A DNA stretch of 37,569 nt from Fervidifonticultor_A tertius (lineage in GTDB: Bacteria; Sysuimicrobiota; Sysuimicrobiia; Sysuimicrobiales; Humicultoraceae). Position 1 is the stretch's first letter. Each line of letters opens with the position of its first letter. The notes under the pieces were generated by a model, which was not told the origin of the DNA, made no database searches, and worked only from the letters and a program-made list of their open reading frames with translations. The DNA lies in assembly GCA_031459235.1 (NCBI GenBank), contig JAVKIY010000026.1:1-37569 (forward strand). The letters run 5' to 3'. Shown here in pieces: positions 27,780 through 35,651 of this stretch. Both the position numbers and the translations under genes were made by a program.

Positions 27780-28814
27780 TCAGCGGCCCCAGGTCAGCGC
27801 GCACGCCGCCCAGGTGAAGCCACCCCCAAACGCCGCGAGCACCAGGCGGTCGCCGTCTGCGATGCGGCCGTCGCCCCGCGCCTCCCACAGCGAGATCGGC
27901 ACCGACGCCGACGACGTGTTCCCGTAGTGCTCGATCGTCGAGACGAACCGCTCGACCGGCAGGCCCATCTGCCGGGCCACCGCTTCCAGGATGCGCTGGT
28001 TGGCCTGATGCGGCACGATCCACCGCACCTGGTCGAGCGACCACTCCGCGCGGCGCACCACCTCGGCGATCGCGTCGGGCACGACGCGCACCGCCAGCCT
28101 GAACAGCGTGCGGCCGTCCATCCGCGGGTAGTGGAGCCCCTGACGCAGGACCTCGTCGGAGTAAGGCATGCGGCTGCCGCCGCCGGGCAGCTTGAGCATG
28201 TCGCCGGCCCCGCCGTCGGCGCCGACGACCGCCGCCCGCACGCCTCCCCCGCCCTCGGCCGGCCCGAGGACCGCCGCGCCGGCGCCGTCGCCCACGAGCA
28301 CGCACAGCGACCGGTCGGTCCAGTCCACGAGCTTGCTGAGCACCTCGGCGCCCACGACCATGACGTGCCGCGCCACACCGGCCTCGATGGCCTGCGCCGC
28401 GGCGATGACCCCGTAGACGAAGCTGGAGCACGCGGCGAGCAGGTCGAAGGCGCCCGCGCGCCGCGCGCCCAGCCGGTCCTGGATCAGGCAGGCCGTGGCG
28501 GGGAACAGCATGTCCGGCGTGGTGGTGGCGCAGATGATCAGGTCGAGCTCCCCGGCTTCCAGGCCCGCGTCCACGAGCGCGGCTCGGGCGGCCGCCACAC
28601 CGAGGTCCGAGGCCGCCTGGTCCGGTGAGGCGATGTGCCGCGTGCGGATGCCGGTGCGCTCGACGATCCACGCGTCGGAGGTGTCCACCATCCGCGACAG
28701 GTCATCGTTGGTGAGCACCCGCGGCGGAACGTAGACCCCCAGACCGCGGATCGCCGCGCGGCAGACAGCCGCCGGCGCCGCGGCCGGAGTTGCGGCGGGC
28801 TGCGGCCCGTGCAT
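27780..28814 (-). CDS. fabH: Beta-ketoacyl-ACP synthase III
   Basis: A 344-residue FabH-type ketosynthase, which condenses an acyl-CoA with malonyl-ACP to start fatty acid synthesis. The Cys-His-Asn triad is intact: Cys129 (LLAACSSFVYG), His269 (VPHQANQRI) and Asn299 (HYGNTSSASVP). The N-terminal family marks LGVYVPPRVLTNDDL and WIVERTGIRTRHIA and the C-terminal FGGGFTWAA are present. I chose the ATG at 28812-28814, giving an Ala/Pro-rich stretch of about 18 residues before the family core. It points toward the end of the acd operon and precedes no other fab gene, so it is a stand-alone copy as far as the window shows. FabH-like synthases also serve secondary metabolism, but this one looks like an ordinary primary enzyme. 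Confidence 0.94.
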   Translation of the reverse strand: MHGPQPAATPAAAPAAVCRAAIRGLGVYVPPRVLTNDDLSRMVDTSDAWIVERTGIRTRHIASPDQAASDLGVAAARAALVDAGLEAGELDLIICATTTPDMLFPATACLIQDRLGARRAGAFDLLAACSSFVYGVIAAAQAIEAGVARHVMVVGAEVLSKLVDWTDRSLCVLVGDGAGAAVLGPAEGGGGVRAAVVGADGGAGDMLKLPGGGSRMPYSDEVLRQGLHYPRMDGRTLFRLAVRVVPDAIAEVVRRAEWSLDQVRWIVPHQANQRILEAVARQMGLPVERFVSTIEHYGNTSSASVPISLWEARGDGRIADGDRLVLAAFGGGFTWAACALTWGR

Positions 28815-28860
28815 GTCTACCGACGTTCGGCCGGCGGCGTCAAACCCCTGCTCTACGCGC

Positions 28861-29403
28861 CTACCGTGCCCAGAGGCCGCGCATCGCCGCGCGCGCCTCG
28901 CGCTGGCAGGCGACGAACAGCGCGGCATACCGCACGTTTGGCGGGACCGTCAGGGCCTGCGCGTAGCCCTCGCGCACGATGCGCACGTTGAACATCGTAC
29001 CGTCGGGCAGCCAGACGTAGGCGAGCGTCCGGCCATGACGGTCCAGGCGCTCGACGTCGAACTCGAGCCCGACCGTCCGGCCCGCGAGGTGCCGGCGCGC
29101 GAACGCCCGGGCACGCCGTCCCTGGGTTAGGATCTCGGCACGGCTGCGGTGGGTGCGCCGGCCGACCTCATCCAGGTGCGCCCCGGCGTAGACCTCGGGC
29201 GCGTCGATCCCGATTAGGCGCACCCGCTCGGAGGCGCCGAGGCCGCGCCGAACGCGAATCGTGTCGCCGTCGATGACCTGCGTGACCGCGGCGTGAACCA
29301 GCGTTGCGGGTGCCGGCGGATCGAGGCAGACCGGCCCCGCGCCGGCGGCCGCGATCGCGACCACCGCGAGCCCGGCCAAGACGATGAGCGATCCGGCGTG
29401 CAC
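28861..29403 (-). CDS. Secreted thermonuclease-like nuclease (SNase domain)
   Basis: A 180-residue protein with an N-terminal export signal (residues 1 to about 22, SLIVLAGLAVVAIAAAG) followed by one staphylococcal-nuclease domain. Visible catalytic marks are VIDGDTIRV (calcium-binding aspartates), Arg62 and Glu70 in VRLIGIDAPE (matching R35 and E43 of the S. aureus enzyme), and an Arg in DRHGRTLAYVW (matching R87). It should cut DNA or RNA outside the cytoplasm, or at the cell surface. A Cys at residue 26 (AGPVCLD) is near the cleavage region but does not form a standard lipobox. I chose the GTG at 29403, with a run of six G seven bases upstream; the frame is open for 87 more codons. It lies 46 bases upstream of nothing but fabH on the same strand. 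Confidence 0.85.
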   Translation of the reverse strand: MHAGSLIVLAGLAVVAIAAAGAGPVCLDPPAPATLVHAAVTQVIDGDTIRVRRGLGASERVRLIGIDAPEVYAGAHLDEVGRRTHRSRAEILTQGRRARAFARRHLAGRTVGLEFDVERLDRHGRTLAYVWLPDGTMFNVRIVREGYAQALTVPPNVRYAALFVACQREARAAMRGLWAR

Positions 29404-29599
29404 AACGCAGCCCCCCGCCCGCGCGGCGTCCGACACCACCGCTACGCGCCGAAGGGGCGATAGGTTCGGGTAGGGACGGGTCGGGGGGCCCGGGCGCACC
29501 GCCAGAGGCCCGCGCAGGAAGATCACCCGCCGGGGTCGCAGTCTACGGGTGGACCGCCCCGGCGCGGGACGGCACACGCGTTGAGGGGTGAGGCGTAGC

Positions 29600-32266
29600 G
29601 TGACCACCAGGAGTCTGGACCGGCCGCTGCCCGGCGGCACGGTCACGTTCCTCTTCACGGACATCGAGGGCTCGACGCGGCTGCTCCAGGGCCTGGGGCC
29701 GCGCTACGACGAGCTCCTCGAGGAGCACCGCCGCCTGATCCGCGAGGCCGTGACCGCCGAGGGCGGCCATGAGGTGAACACCGAGGGCGACGCGTTCTTC
29801 ATCGTCTTCGCGAGCGCGCCGCGCGCCATCGTCGCGGCCGTGGCGGCGCAGCGCGCGCTCGGCGCGTTCGCCTGGCCGGCCGACGGTGTGCTCCGGGTCC
29901 GCATGGGCCTGCACACCGGCGAGGGCACCCCGATCGCCGGCGACTACGTGGGCCTGGATGTCCACCGGGCCGCGCGCATCTGCGCGGCGGCGCACGGTGG
30001 CCAGGTCCTGGTCTCGCACTCGACCCGGGCCCTCGTGGAGGGCGCGCTGCCGCCCGGCGTGACGCTCCGCGGCCTGGGGGAACGGCGGCTCAAGGATCTG
30101 CTGCGGCCGGAGCACCTGTTCCAGGTGGTCGCGCCCGACCTGCCCGCGGACTTCCCGCCGCTGCGCACGCTCGACCGCGCGCCCAACAACCTGCCCACCC
30201 AGCTCACCAGCTTCATCGGCCGCCAGCGGGAACTCACCGAGGCGCGACGGCTGCTGGGCGGCACGCGGCTGCTCACCCTGACAGGCCCGGGCGGCACCGG
30301 CAAGACCCGGCTGGCGCTGCAGCTCGGCGTCGAGGTCATCGACAGCTTCCCGGACGGCGTCTTCTTCGTGGGGCTGGCGCCGATCGCCGATCCCGAGCTC
30401 GTGCCGTCCACAATCGGCCAGGCGCTCGGCCTCCAGGAGGCCAGCGGCCGCGCCCAGATCGACCACCTGGTCGAGTTCCTGGGCGAACGGCGACTGCTGC
30501 TCATCCTGGATAACTTCGAGCAGATCCTCTCCGCGGCGCCGTTCGTCAGCCGGCTGCTGCGGGGCACGCCCAACATCAAGATCGTGGTCACGACCCGGGC
30601 CGCCCTGCACGTCTACGGCGAGCAGGAGTTCCCGGTCCCGCCCCTCGCCCTGCCTGACCTGAAGCACCTCCCGTCGCTGGAGTCGTTGTCGCAATACGAG
30701 GCGGTCGCGCTCTTCATCCAGCGCGCCATGGCCGCCAAGCCGGACTTCGCGGTCACCAACGAGAATGCGCCGGCCATCGCCGAGATCACCTCGCGGCTGG
30801 ACGGGCTGCCGCTGGCGATCGAGCTCGCCGCGGCGCGCGTCAAGCTGCTGCCACCGCAGGCGCTGCTCGCGCGGCTGTCGCGGCGCCTGAGCCTGCTCTC
30901 CGCCGGCTCGCGCGACCTCCCGACCCGACAGCAAGCCCTGCGCGACGCCATCGCGTGGAGCTGCGACCTGCTCGACGAGCCCTCCAAGCGCCTGATGGGG
31001 CGGGTCTCGGTGTTCGTCGGTGGCTGCACACTGGAGGAGGCCGAGGCGGTCTGCGGCCCGGCGGCCGAGCTCGGCCGCGACGTGCTGGACGGCCTGGCCG
31101 CGCTCGCCGACCACAGCCTGCTCCGGCACGAGGAGGTCGCGGGCGAGCCGCGCTTCTCCATGCTCGAGACGATCCGCGAGTTCGCGGCCGAGCGCCTGGA
31201 AGCGAGCGGCGAGGCTTCGACGATCCGGCGTCGGCACACCGCGACGTTCCTGGCGCTGGCCGAGGCGGCGGCGCCGCGCCTGGTACGGCCCGAGGCGCCC
31301 GGGTGGCTCGACCGCCTCGAGCGCGAGCACGACAACCTGCGCGCCGCCATCGGCTGGGCCCTCGAGCAGGGCGACGCCGAGACCGCGCTGCGGCTGGGCG
31401 CGGCGCTGTGGCGCTTCTGGCAGATGCGCGGGCACGTGCACGAAGGTCGTGAGCGGCTGCGCGCGGTGCTCGCGATGCCCGGCGCCCGCCAGGCGTCCGC
31501 CTACCCCGCGGCCGTGGAGGCCGCGGGCGGCATCGCGTACTGGCAGGGCGACTTCGAGGGAGCCCGCGCCTACTACGAGGAGCAGCTCGCGATCGCGCGC
31601 GCGGCCGGGCGACCGGCCGACGTGGCCGGAGCCCTCTACAACCTGGCCTTCACCCACATCGTGCCGCAGACCGGCATAGACGTGGGGCGCGCGCAGCTCG
31701 AGGAAGCGCTGGCCCTCTACGCGCAGCTCGGGGATAAGACGGGCATCGCGAAGGTCCACTGGGGGATGGCCAGCGCCGCGTTCGCCAACCACCCCGATAC
31801 GGCACTCGGCCACCTCGAGGTGTGCATCCCGATCTTCCGGGAGCTCCAGGACCGGTTCGGCCTGGCGTGGGCCCTTCACAGCGCCGGGCTGGCGCGGATG
31901 CAGCGCAGGGAGCTGGACGCCGCGCGGGCGGTGTTCACCGAAGCCCTCCGCCTCTTCGCCGACGCGCGCGACGTCTCCGGCATCGCGGGCCTGTTGCAAG
32001 ACTTCTCCAACCTCGCGTTGCTCGAGGGCGACGTGCGGCGCGCGGCGCGCCTGCACGGCGGCACCGCCGGCGTCGCGAACACCGGCGGCGCCGACTTGAA
32101 GGCGTTCTTCGAGACCATGGAGCGCTGGAGGGTCGGGGACGTGGCCCTCGACAAGGCGGCGCTGGCGGCGGACATCGAGGCCGGCCGCGCCATGTCCGCC
32201 GAGGAGCTGGTAGCCTACGCGCTCCAGCCCGCTGCAAAGGCCCCGGCCGGGGAGGAACCGCGCTAG
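29600..32266 (+). CDS. Class III cyclase-like domain fused to a P-loop ATPase and TPR-like repeats
   Basis: An 888-residue cytoplasmic signalling protein. Residues about 8-178 are a class III nucleotidyl-cyclase domain with metal-binding Asp21 (FLFTDIEGSTRL) and Asp64 (TEGDAFF). Residues about 200-520 are a STAND/predicted-ATPase module: FIGRQREL, Walker A GPGGTGKT (229-236), Walker B LLLILDN, then LDGLPLAIELAA. The rest is alpha-helical with TPR-like repeats. There is no LuxR-type DNA-binding domain at the end. In the cyclase part, position 60 is Asn where canonical adenylyl cyclases usually have the purine-choosing Lys, and His122 stands in place of the transition-state Asn (GLDVHRAARI). 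Activity is therefore uncertain. I chose the GTG at 29600, with GGTGAGG six bases upstream, over a GTG at 29588. It is transcribed away from the nuclease gene. Confidence 0.88.
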   Translation: MTTRSLDRPLPGGTVTFLFTDIEGSTRLLQGLGPRYDELLEEHRRLIREAVTAEGGHEVNTEGDAFFIVFASAPRAIVAAVAAQRALGAFAWPADGVLRVRMGLHTGEGTPIAGDYVGLDVHRAARICAAAHGGQVLVSHSTRALVEGALPPGVTLRGLGERRLKDLLRPEHLFQVVAPDLPADFPPLRTLDRAPNNLPTQLTSFIGRQRELTEARRLLGGTRLLTLTGPGGTGKTRLALQLGVEVIDSFPDGVFFVGLAPIADPELVPSTIGQALGLQEASGRAQIDHLVEFLGERRLLLILDNFEQILSAAPFVSRLLRGTPNIKIVVTTRAALHVYGEQEFPVPPLALPDLKHLPSLESLSQYEAVALFIQRAMAAKPDFAVTNENAPAIAEITSRLDGLPLAIELAAARVKLLPPQALLARLSRRLSLLSAGSRDLPTRQQALRDAIAWSCDLLDEPSKRLMGRVSVFVGGCTLEEAEAVCGPAAELGRDVLDGLAALADHSLLRHEEVAGEPRFSMLETIREFAAERLEASGEASTIRRRHTATFLALAEAAAPRLVRPEAPGWLDRLEREHDNLRAAIGWALEQGDAETALRLGAALWRFWQMRGHVHEGRERLRAVLAMPGARQASAYPAAVEAAGGIAYWQGDFEGARAYYEEQLAIARAAGRPADVAGALYNLAFTHIVPQTGIDVGRAQLEEALALYAQLGDKTGIAKVHWGMASAAFANHPDTALGHLEVCIPIFRELQDRFGLAWALHSAGLARMQRRELDAARAVFTEALRLFADARDVSGIAGLLQDFSNLALLEGDVRRAARLHGGTAGVANTGGADLKAFFETMERWRVGDVALDKAALAADIEAGRAMSAEELVAYALQPAAKAPAGEEPR

Positions 32267-32450
32267 CCGCGCGGCGGCCGCTGCGCGAGCTCGATGGTGT
32301 CTACCCCGTCTTCCCCATCTCCCCGACGTCGTACTCCTCGAAGACGACGCCGCGCGCGCGCAGATCGGCCATGAGCGCCACGATGTCGGTCACCTCGACG
32401 TGGGCCTGGGTGTTGCGCGCGGTCCCGGCGTGCGGCGTGGGATAGGTGGT
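32263..32450 (-). pseudogene. Remnant of a VOC (glyoxalase/bleomycin-resistance-like) gene
   Basis: Right after an in-frame stop (TGA at 32451-32453), the minus strand reads 49 codons clearly related to VOC-family glyoxalase-like proteins: YPTPHAGTARNTQAHVEV, then DIVALMADLRARGVVFEEYD. The frame ends at a TAG (32301-32303). In the neighbouring frame the sequence continues VDTIELAQRPPRG to a stop at 32263-32265, which looks like the usual C-terminal end (NTIELAQ-type) of the same family. So the N-terminal half is gone, and a frameshift, perhaps with an internal deletion, splits what remains. The final stop shares a CTAG with the stop of the convergent cyclase-like gene. No start codon or ribosome-binding site serves the fragment. 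It is decayed, not a small gene. Confidence 0.72.
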
Positions 32451-32524
32451 TCATGATACGCTCGTGACACACCTGCCGTAACATGCAAGGGTCGGCAGGA
32501 CCACGTGTCGTGGGGGTGACGTCC

Positions 32525-32986
32525 ATGGTGATCCGACTGTTCGCAGCCGCGAGCGTTGTGGCAGTGACGCTGGGGGCGGCCTCGGTCGCCTACGCGCCCT
32601 ACCATCAGCAGGCCGGGCAGCCCGCTGGCGCCGCGCTCGACCGGGCGCGGGCGCAACTGGCAACCGCCCGCACGCACGCCGGCTTCGCGGCGGAGGCGGG
32701 GACGCTGCCGGGCATCCGGCAACACACCGGCCACGCGGTCAACTGCCTGGTCGGCTCGGGCGACCGCCGGTTCAACCGGCAGTGGGGGCACGTCTGCGAG
32801 GGCCAGGGGAACGGCGCGCTGCAAGACCTACAAGCGGCGGGCGCCTCGGCCCAGGTGGTGAAGATGGCCCAGGACGCGACGCAGGTCGGGGTGGAAACGC
32901 TCGGTCAGGGCAACCTGACCGCGGCGGCCGCCGGGGCGAAGAAGCTCGCGGGGATGCTGGAGGACGTGCTCAAGACCGTGAAGTAG
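32525..32986 (+). CDS. Small secreted protein of unknown function with conserved-looking His/Cys motif
   Basis: A 153-residue protein with a clear signal peptide (residues 1-23, FAAASVVAVTLGAASVAYA). The mature part has an Ala-rich helix, then a polar block at residues 61-100 with His67, His70, Cys74, His89 and Cys91 (HTGHAVNC, then WGHVCEGQGNG), then another helical stretch. The two cysteines could form a disulfide or, with the histidines, bind a metal; no CxxCH haem motif is present. I have a faint memory of similar secreted proteins of unknown function with a HALNC...GQG pattern, but no name. I chose the ATG at 32525, with GGGGGTGA about six bases upstream. It stands alone: the VOC remnant lies upstream and the tmRNA gene is convergent downstream. 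Confidence 0.75.
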   Translation: MVIRLFAAASVVAVTLGAASVAYAPYHQQAGQPAGAALDRARAQLATARTHAGFAAEAGTLPGIRQHTGHAVNCLVGSGDRRFNRQWGHVCEGQGNGALQDLQAAGASAQVVKMAQDATQVGVETLGQGNLTAAAAGAKKLAGMLEDVLKTVK

Positions 32987-33049
32987 GGCCCAGCAGCGCG
33001 CGCCGCTTCGTTGTGTGCCGGCCGCGGATGGTCACTGAGGGAAGATGTG

Positions 33050-33399
33050 TGGTGGAGGCGGCGGGAATCGAACCCGCGTCCTGGATGGATGAGGGCGAGG
33101 CGCCTACGAACGTAGTCCGCGTTCTGGTTCTCGCCGTCCGGGCCTCCCGCGGACCGGATGCCCGAACGGCCAGCCCGTTGGGATTCCCGGCACGCACCCG
33201 GGGCCAGGGTGCCTGCCGGTAGCCGGCTGGTATCGCTCCGCCCGGGCCGCCGGCCCTACCGGGAGAGCGTCGTCGCTATCTAAGCGGCGAGAGCGTACTG
33301 GTTGTTGGCGTTTATGCGCCTGCCAGTTGATTAGCGAGGACCTGGCCACCTCGGCTCGCAGCCCCGCTGCTTCCCACCCAGTCGAGACCGTTCGCCCCC
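33050..33399 (-). ncRNA. ssrA: Transfer-messenger RNA (tmRNA)
   Basis: A 350-nucleotide one-piece tmRNA, which with SmpB rescues stalled ribosomes and tags the unfinished protein. The 5' end GGGGGCG (33393-33399) pairs over seven bases with CGCCUCC before the discriminator A and an encoded CCA (33050-33052). The third pair is G-U, the alanyl-tRNA synthetase identity mark. The T-arm reads GGGTTCGATTCCC. The 5' domain has the tmRNA-like CTCGACTGGGT. The tag reading frame (33280-33309) starts at a GCC after UAAAC and reads ANNQYALAA then TAG, ending in the usual ALAA proteolysis signal. The mature 5' end lies 21 bases beyond a perfect -10 box, so 5' trimming by RNase P is expected. smpB is about 2.8 kb upstream on the same strand. 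Confidence 0.96.
33280..33309 (-). other. tmRNA proteolysis-tag reading frame
   Basis: Codons GCC AAC AAC CAG TAC GCT CTC GCC GCT TAG encode ANNQYALAA. With the alanine carried by tmRNA itself, the full tag would be AANNQYALAA, one residue shorter than the Escherichia coli tag. The resume codon is inferred from the UAAAC just before GCC and from the normal tag ending. Confidence 0.85.
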
Positions 33400-33420
33400 A
33401 CGGATGTCGCAGCACCATTC

Positions 33421-33429
33421 ATTATACCA
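33421..33429 (-). promoter_or_regulatory. Extended -10 promoter for ssrA
   Basis: The minus strand reads TGGTATAAT: a perfect TATAAT (33421-33426) preceded by the TGn of an extended -10 element. No -35 match is visible upstream. The mature tmRNA begins 21 bases downstream of the box, so about 14 bases of leader would be removed. It is the best sigma-70 promoter in the window. Confidence 0.75.
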
Positions 33430-33448
33430 TGAGTGCGCGGATGCCCTC

Positions 33449-34477
33449 CTACCCCGCCCCGGCCGCCGCGCGCCGGAGCCGGTCCATCACCGCCCGGCCC
33501 AGGCCGCGCTCGGCGACGCCCTCGACGACGATGGCGTCCAGGCCGGCCTCGTCGAGCTCGCGGAGCTGCGCGAAGAGGTTCGCGGCAATCACCTCCGGCG
33601 CCGCCCGGGGCCCCATCACCCGGACGACGGCGCCGGCAGGCACGCCGGCCGCGCCCTCGGAGGTGACCATCGCTCCCACGCGCAGTCCCTCATCCCACAG
33701 CCGTCGGACCGCCGCGGCCACGCGCTCGCCCGCGTCGGGCCGCCCCTCGACCAGCACCACGCGCGCGCGCGGCGCGTAGTGCCGGTAGCGTGTGCCGGGT
33801 GACCGCGCCGTCGCCGCCGCGCCGGGCGCCGGCAGCGCGACCGCACCGACCGCAGCCTGCAGCGCCTCGAGGGGAAGACCGCCCGGCCGCAGGAGGACGG
33901 GTGTCGTGCCGCTCACGTCGACCACCGTGGACTCGACCCCCACGGGCGCTGGCCCAGCGTCCAGCACGAGGTCGATGCGCTCGCCGAGGTCGGCGAGCAC
34001 GTGCTGCGCGGTCGTGGGGCTCGGCCGGCCCGAACGGTTCGCGCTCGGCGCGGCGACGGGCCGGCGCGCGGCCGCGATCAGCGCGAGCGCCACCGCGTGC
34101 GCGGGCATCCGCACCGCCACCGTGGGCAATCCGCCACGGGTGACCTCGGGAACCACCGGCGCCGCGGGCAGCACCAGGGTCAGCGGCCCGGGCCAGAACC
34201 GGTCGATCAACACCCGCGCGGTCGCGCCGACGTGCGTCGCAAGTGCGTCTACGTCGGTGGGCGACGCCACGTGCACGATGATCGGGTTGTCGGCGGGCCG
34301 GCCCTTGACTTCGAAGAGGCGCGCCACGGCCCGCGCATCGAGCGCGTCGGCGCCGAGCCCGTAGACGGTCTCGGTGGGGAATGCGACCAGGCCCCCGGAC
34401 GACAGCACGGCCGCGGCTTCGCCGATCGCCGCGGCCTCGGGCTGGGTCGGATCAACCCGGACCAGGGGCGCCGGCAT
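33449..34477 (-). CDS. L-threonylcarbamoyladenylate synthase, Sua5-type (t6A tRNA modification)
   Basis: A 342-residue Sua5/YwlC-type enzyme that makes threonylcarbamoyl-AMP from threonine, bicarbonate and ATP, the first step in making t6A at position 37 of ANN-decoding tRNAs. The YrdC domain shows VAFPTETVYGLGADA, EVKGRPADNPIIVHV, WPGPLTLVL, and PSANRSGRPSPT. The linker SPGTRYRHYAPRA leads into a C-terminal Sua5 domain, which separates this type from short TsaC. I chose the ATG at 34475-34477, giving a 26-base overlap with the end of purK; no later start fits the family. It is the last protein gene of the smpB-purE-purK run, just before ssrA, which has its own promoter. Confidence 0.93.
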   Translation of the reverse strand: MPAPLVRVDPTQPEAAAIGEAAAVLSSGGLVAFPTETVYGLGADALDARAVARLFEVKGRPADNPIIVHVASPTDVDALATHVGATARVLIDRFWPGPLTLVLPAAPVVPEVTRGGLPTVAVRMPAHAVALALIAAARRPVAAPSANRSGRPSPTTAQHVLADLGERIDLVLDAGPAPVGVESTVVDVSGTTPVLLRPGGLPLEALQAAVGAVALPAPGAAATARSPGTRYRHYAPRARVVLVEGRPDAGERVAAAVRRLWDEGLRVGAMVTSEGAAGVPAGAVVRVMGPRAAPEVIAANLFAQLRELDEAGLDAIVVEGVAERGLGRAVMDRLRRAAAGAG

Positions 34478-35651
34478 GAAGCGGCAGCGACTCCCAGCGC
34501 AGGGCGCGGGCCGCGCGCCGGGCGCGCTCGAGCGCCTCGGCCGCGGTCGCACCGAGCGCGGTCAGATGCCCGAGCTTGCGGCGCGGCCAGGCCTCGGCCT
34601 TGCCGTAGTGGTGCAGGGAAGTGCCCGGGACGGCTAGGGCGTCTTCGATCCCGGCGAGGCGCACCGGACCCCGGCGGTCCCCGAGCAGGTTCACCATCGC
34701 GGCGGGGGCGAGCAGCGTGGCGTCACCCAGCGGCAATCCGCAAATCGCGCGCACGTGCTGGGCGAACTGCGAGGTGGCACAGGCGTCGATCGTGTAGTGC
34801 CCGGAGTTGTGCGGCCGCGGGGCCAGCTCGTTGACAAGCACCTCGCCGCGCTCGAGCACGAACATCTCCACGGCGAGCACCCCGACCAGCCCGAGCGCCG
34901 CGGCGACCGACTCGGCGAGGGCGATGGCCCGATCCGCCACCGCGTCGGGGACCGGCGCGGGCACCGAGACCTCCACCAGGATGCCGTGGTCGTGCACGGT
35001 GCGCGCCACCGGATAGGCCCGCCGCTCCCCGCGCACGCCGCGCGCCACCAGGACGGCGAGTTCGCTCGCAAAGGGGACGAGGCGCTCGACCACGAGCGGC
35101 CCGCGCTCGAACCCGAGCGCGGCCGCCGCCTCCAGGTCGGCCGAACCGGCCACGCGCACCTGCCCGCGGCCGTCGTACCCCGAGAAGGGCACCTTGACCA
35201 GGCAGGGCATCCCGAGCGTGGCCACCGCGCGCTCCAGCTCGGCCGCCGACGACGCCGCCAGCCAGGGCGCGGTCGGCACGCCGTGCTCGCGCAGGAACGT
35301 CTTCTCGCGCACGCGGTCCTGGCAGATCGCGAGCGCCTCCACCGACGGCCGCGCGGGCGCGAGCGCCCCAGCCGCGCGCGCGGCTTCCAGCGCCACGTGC
35401 TCGAGCTCGAACGTCACGACGTCGGCGCGCGAGGCGAGCGCGGCGGAGGCAGCCGCGTCGTCGAACCGCGCCGCCACGTGGAAGTCGGCGACCGCCACCG
35501 CGGGCGCCAGCGGGGAGGGATCCAGCACGCCTACGCGGTAGCCCATGCGCCGCGCGTCGAGCGCCAGCATCAGGCCGAGTTGCCCGGCACCCAGAACGCC
35601 GATGGTGGCGCCGGGCCCGAGCGCGGGAGCCGGCGCCTGGCGCGCGGCCAT
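34452..35651 (-). CDS. purK: 5-(carboxyamino)imidazole ribonucleotide synthase
   Basis: A 399-residue ATP-grasp enzyme of purine synthesis: AIR, bicarbonate and ATP give N5-carboxy-AIR. Marks include IGVLGAGQLGLMLAL at the N-terminus, the FELEHV segment, an ATP-grasp core around CLVKVPFSGYDGRGQ, the metal-binding VNELAPRPHNSGHYT, and SQFAQHVRAICGLPLG near the C-terminus. The ATG at 35651 overlaps the purE stop by one base (TGATG), with GGGGAG five bases upstream; a GTG three bases earlier would overlap as GTGA and has poorer spacing. PurK makes the substrate for PurE, and the two genes are coupled here. The product is intact and of normal length. Confidence 0.96.
   Translation of the reverse strand: MAARQAPAPALGPGATIGVLGAGQLGLMLALDARRMGYRVGVLDPSPLAPAVAVADFHVAARFDDAAASAALASRADVVTFELEHVALEAARAAGALAPARPSVEALAICQDRVREKTFLREHGVPTAPWLAASSAAELERAVATLGMPCLVKVPFSGYDGRGQVRVAGSADLEAAAALGFERGPLVVERLVPFASELAVLVARGVRGERRAYPVARTVHDHGILVEVSVPAPVPDAVADRAIALAESVAAALGLVGVLAVEMFVLERGEVLVNELAPRPHNSGHYTIDACATSQFAQHVRAICGLPLGDATLLAPAAMVNLLGDRRGPVRLAGIEDALAVPGTSLHHYGKAEAWPRRKLGHLTALGATAAEALERARRAARALRWESLPLHAGAPGPG

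Noticed and set aside
29404..29599. The 196-base divergent gap before the cyclase-like gene
   Set aside because: I looked for promoters, repeats and RNA structure and found only ribosome-binding sequences at the two edges.
29543..32056. An 837-codon minus-strand open frame
   Set aside because: It is antisense to the cyclase/ATPase gene and shows the Gln/Arg/Glu-rich composition of a shadow frame.
32263..32526. An 87-codon minus-strand ORF with a start at 32526
   Set aside because: Most of it is out of frame with the VOC-like coding remnant; only the last dozen codons match the presumed VOC C-terminus, so I treat the region as a pseudogene.
33104..33418. Short ORFs on both strands over 33050-33420
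   Set aside because: They fall in the tmRNA gene, whose ends pair and whose tag frame and T-arm are clear.
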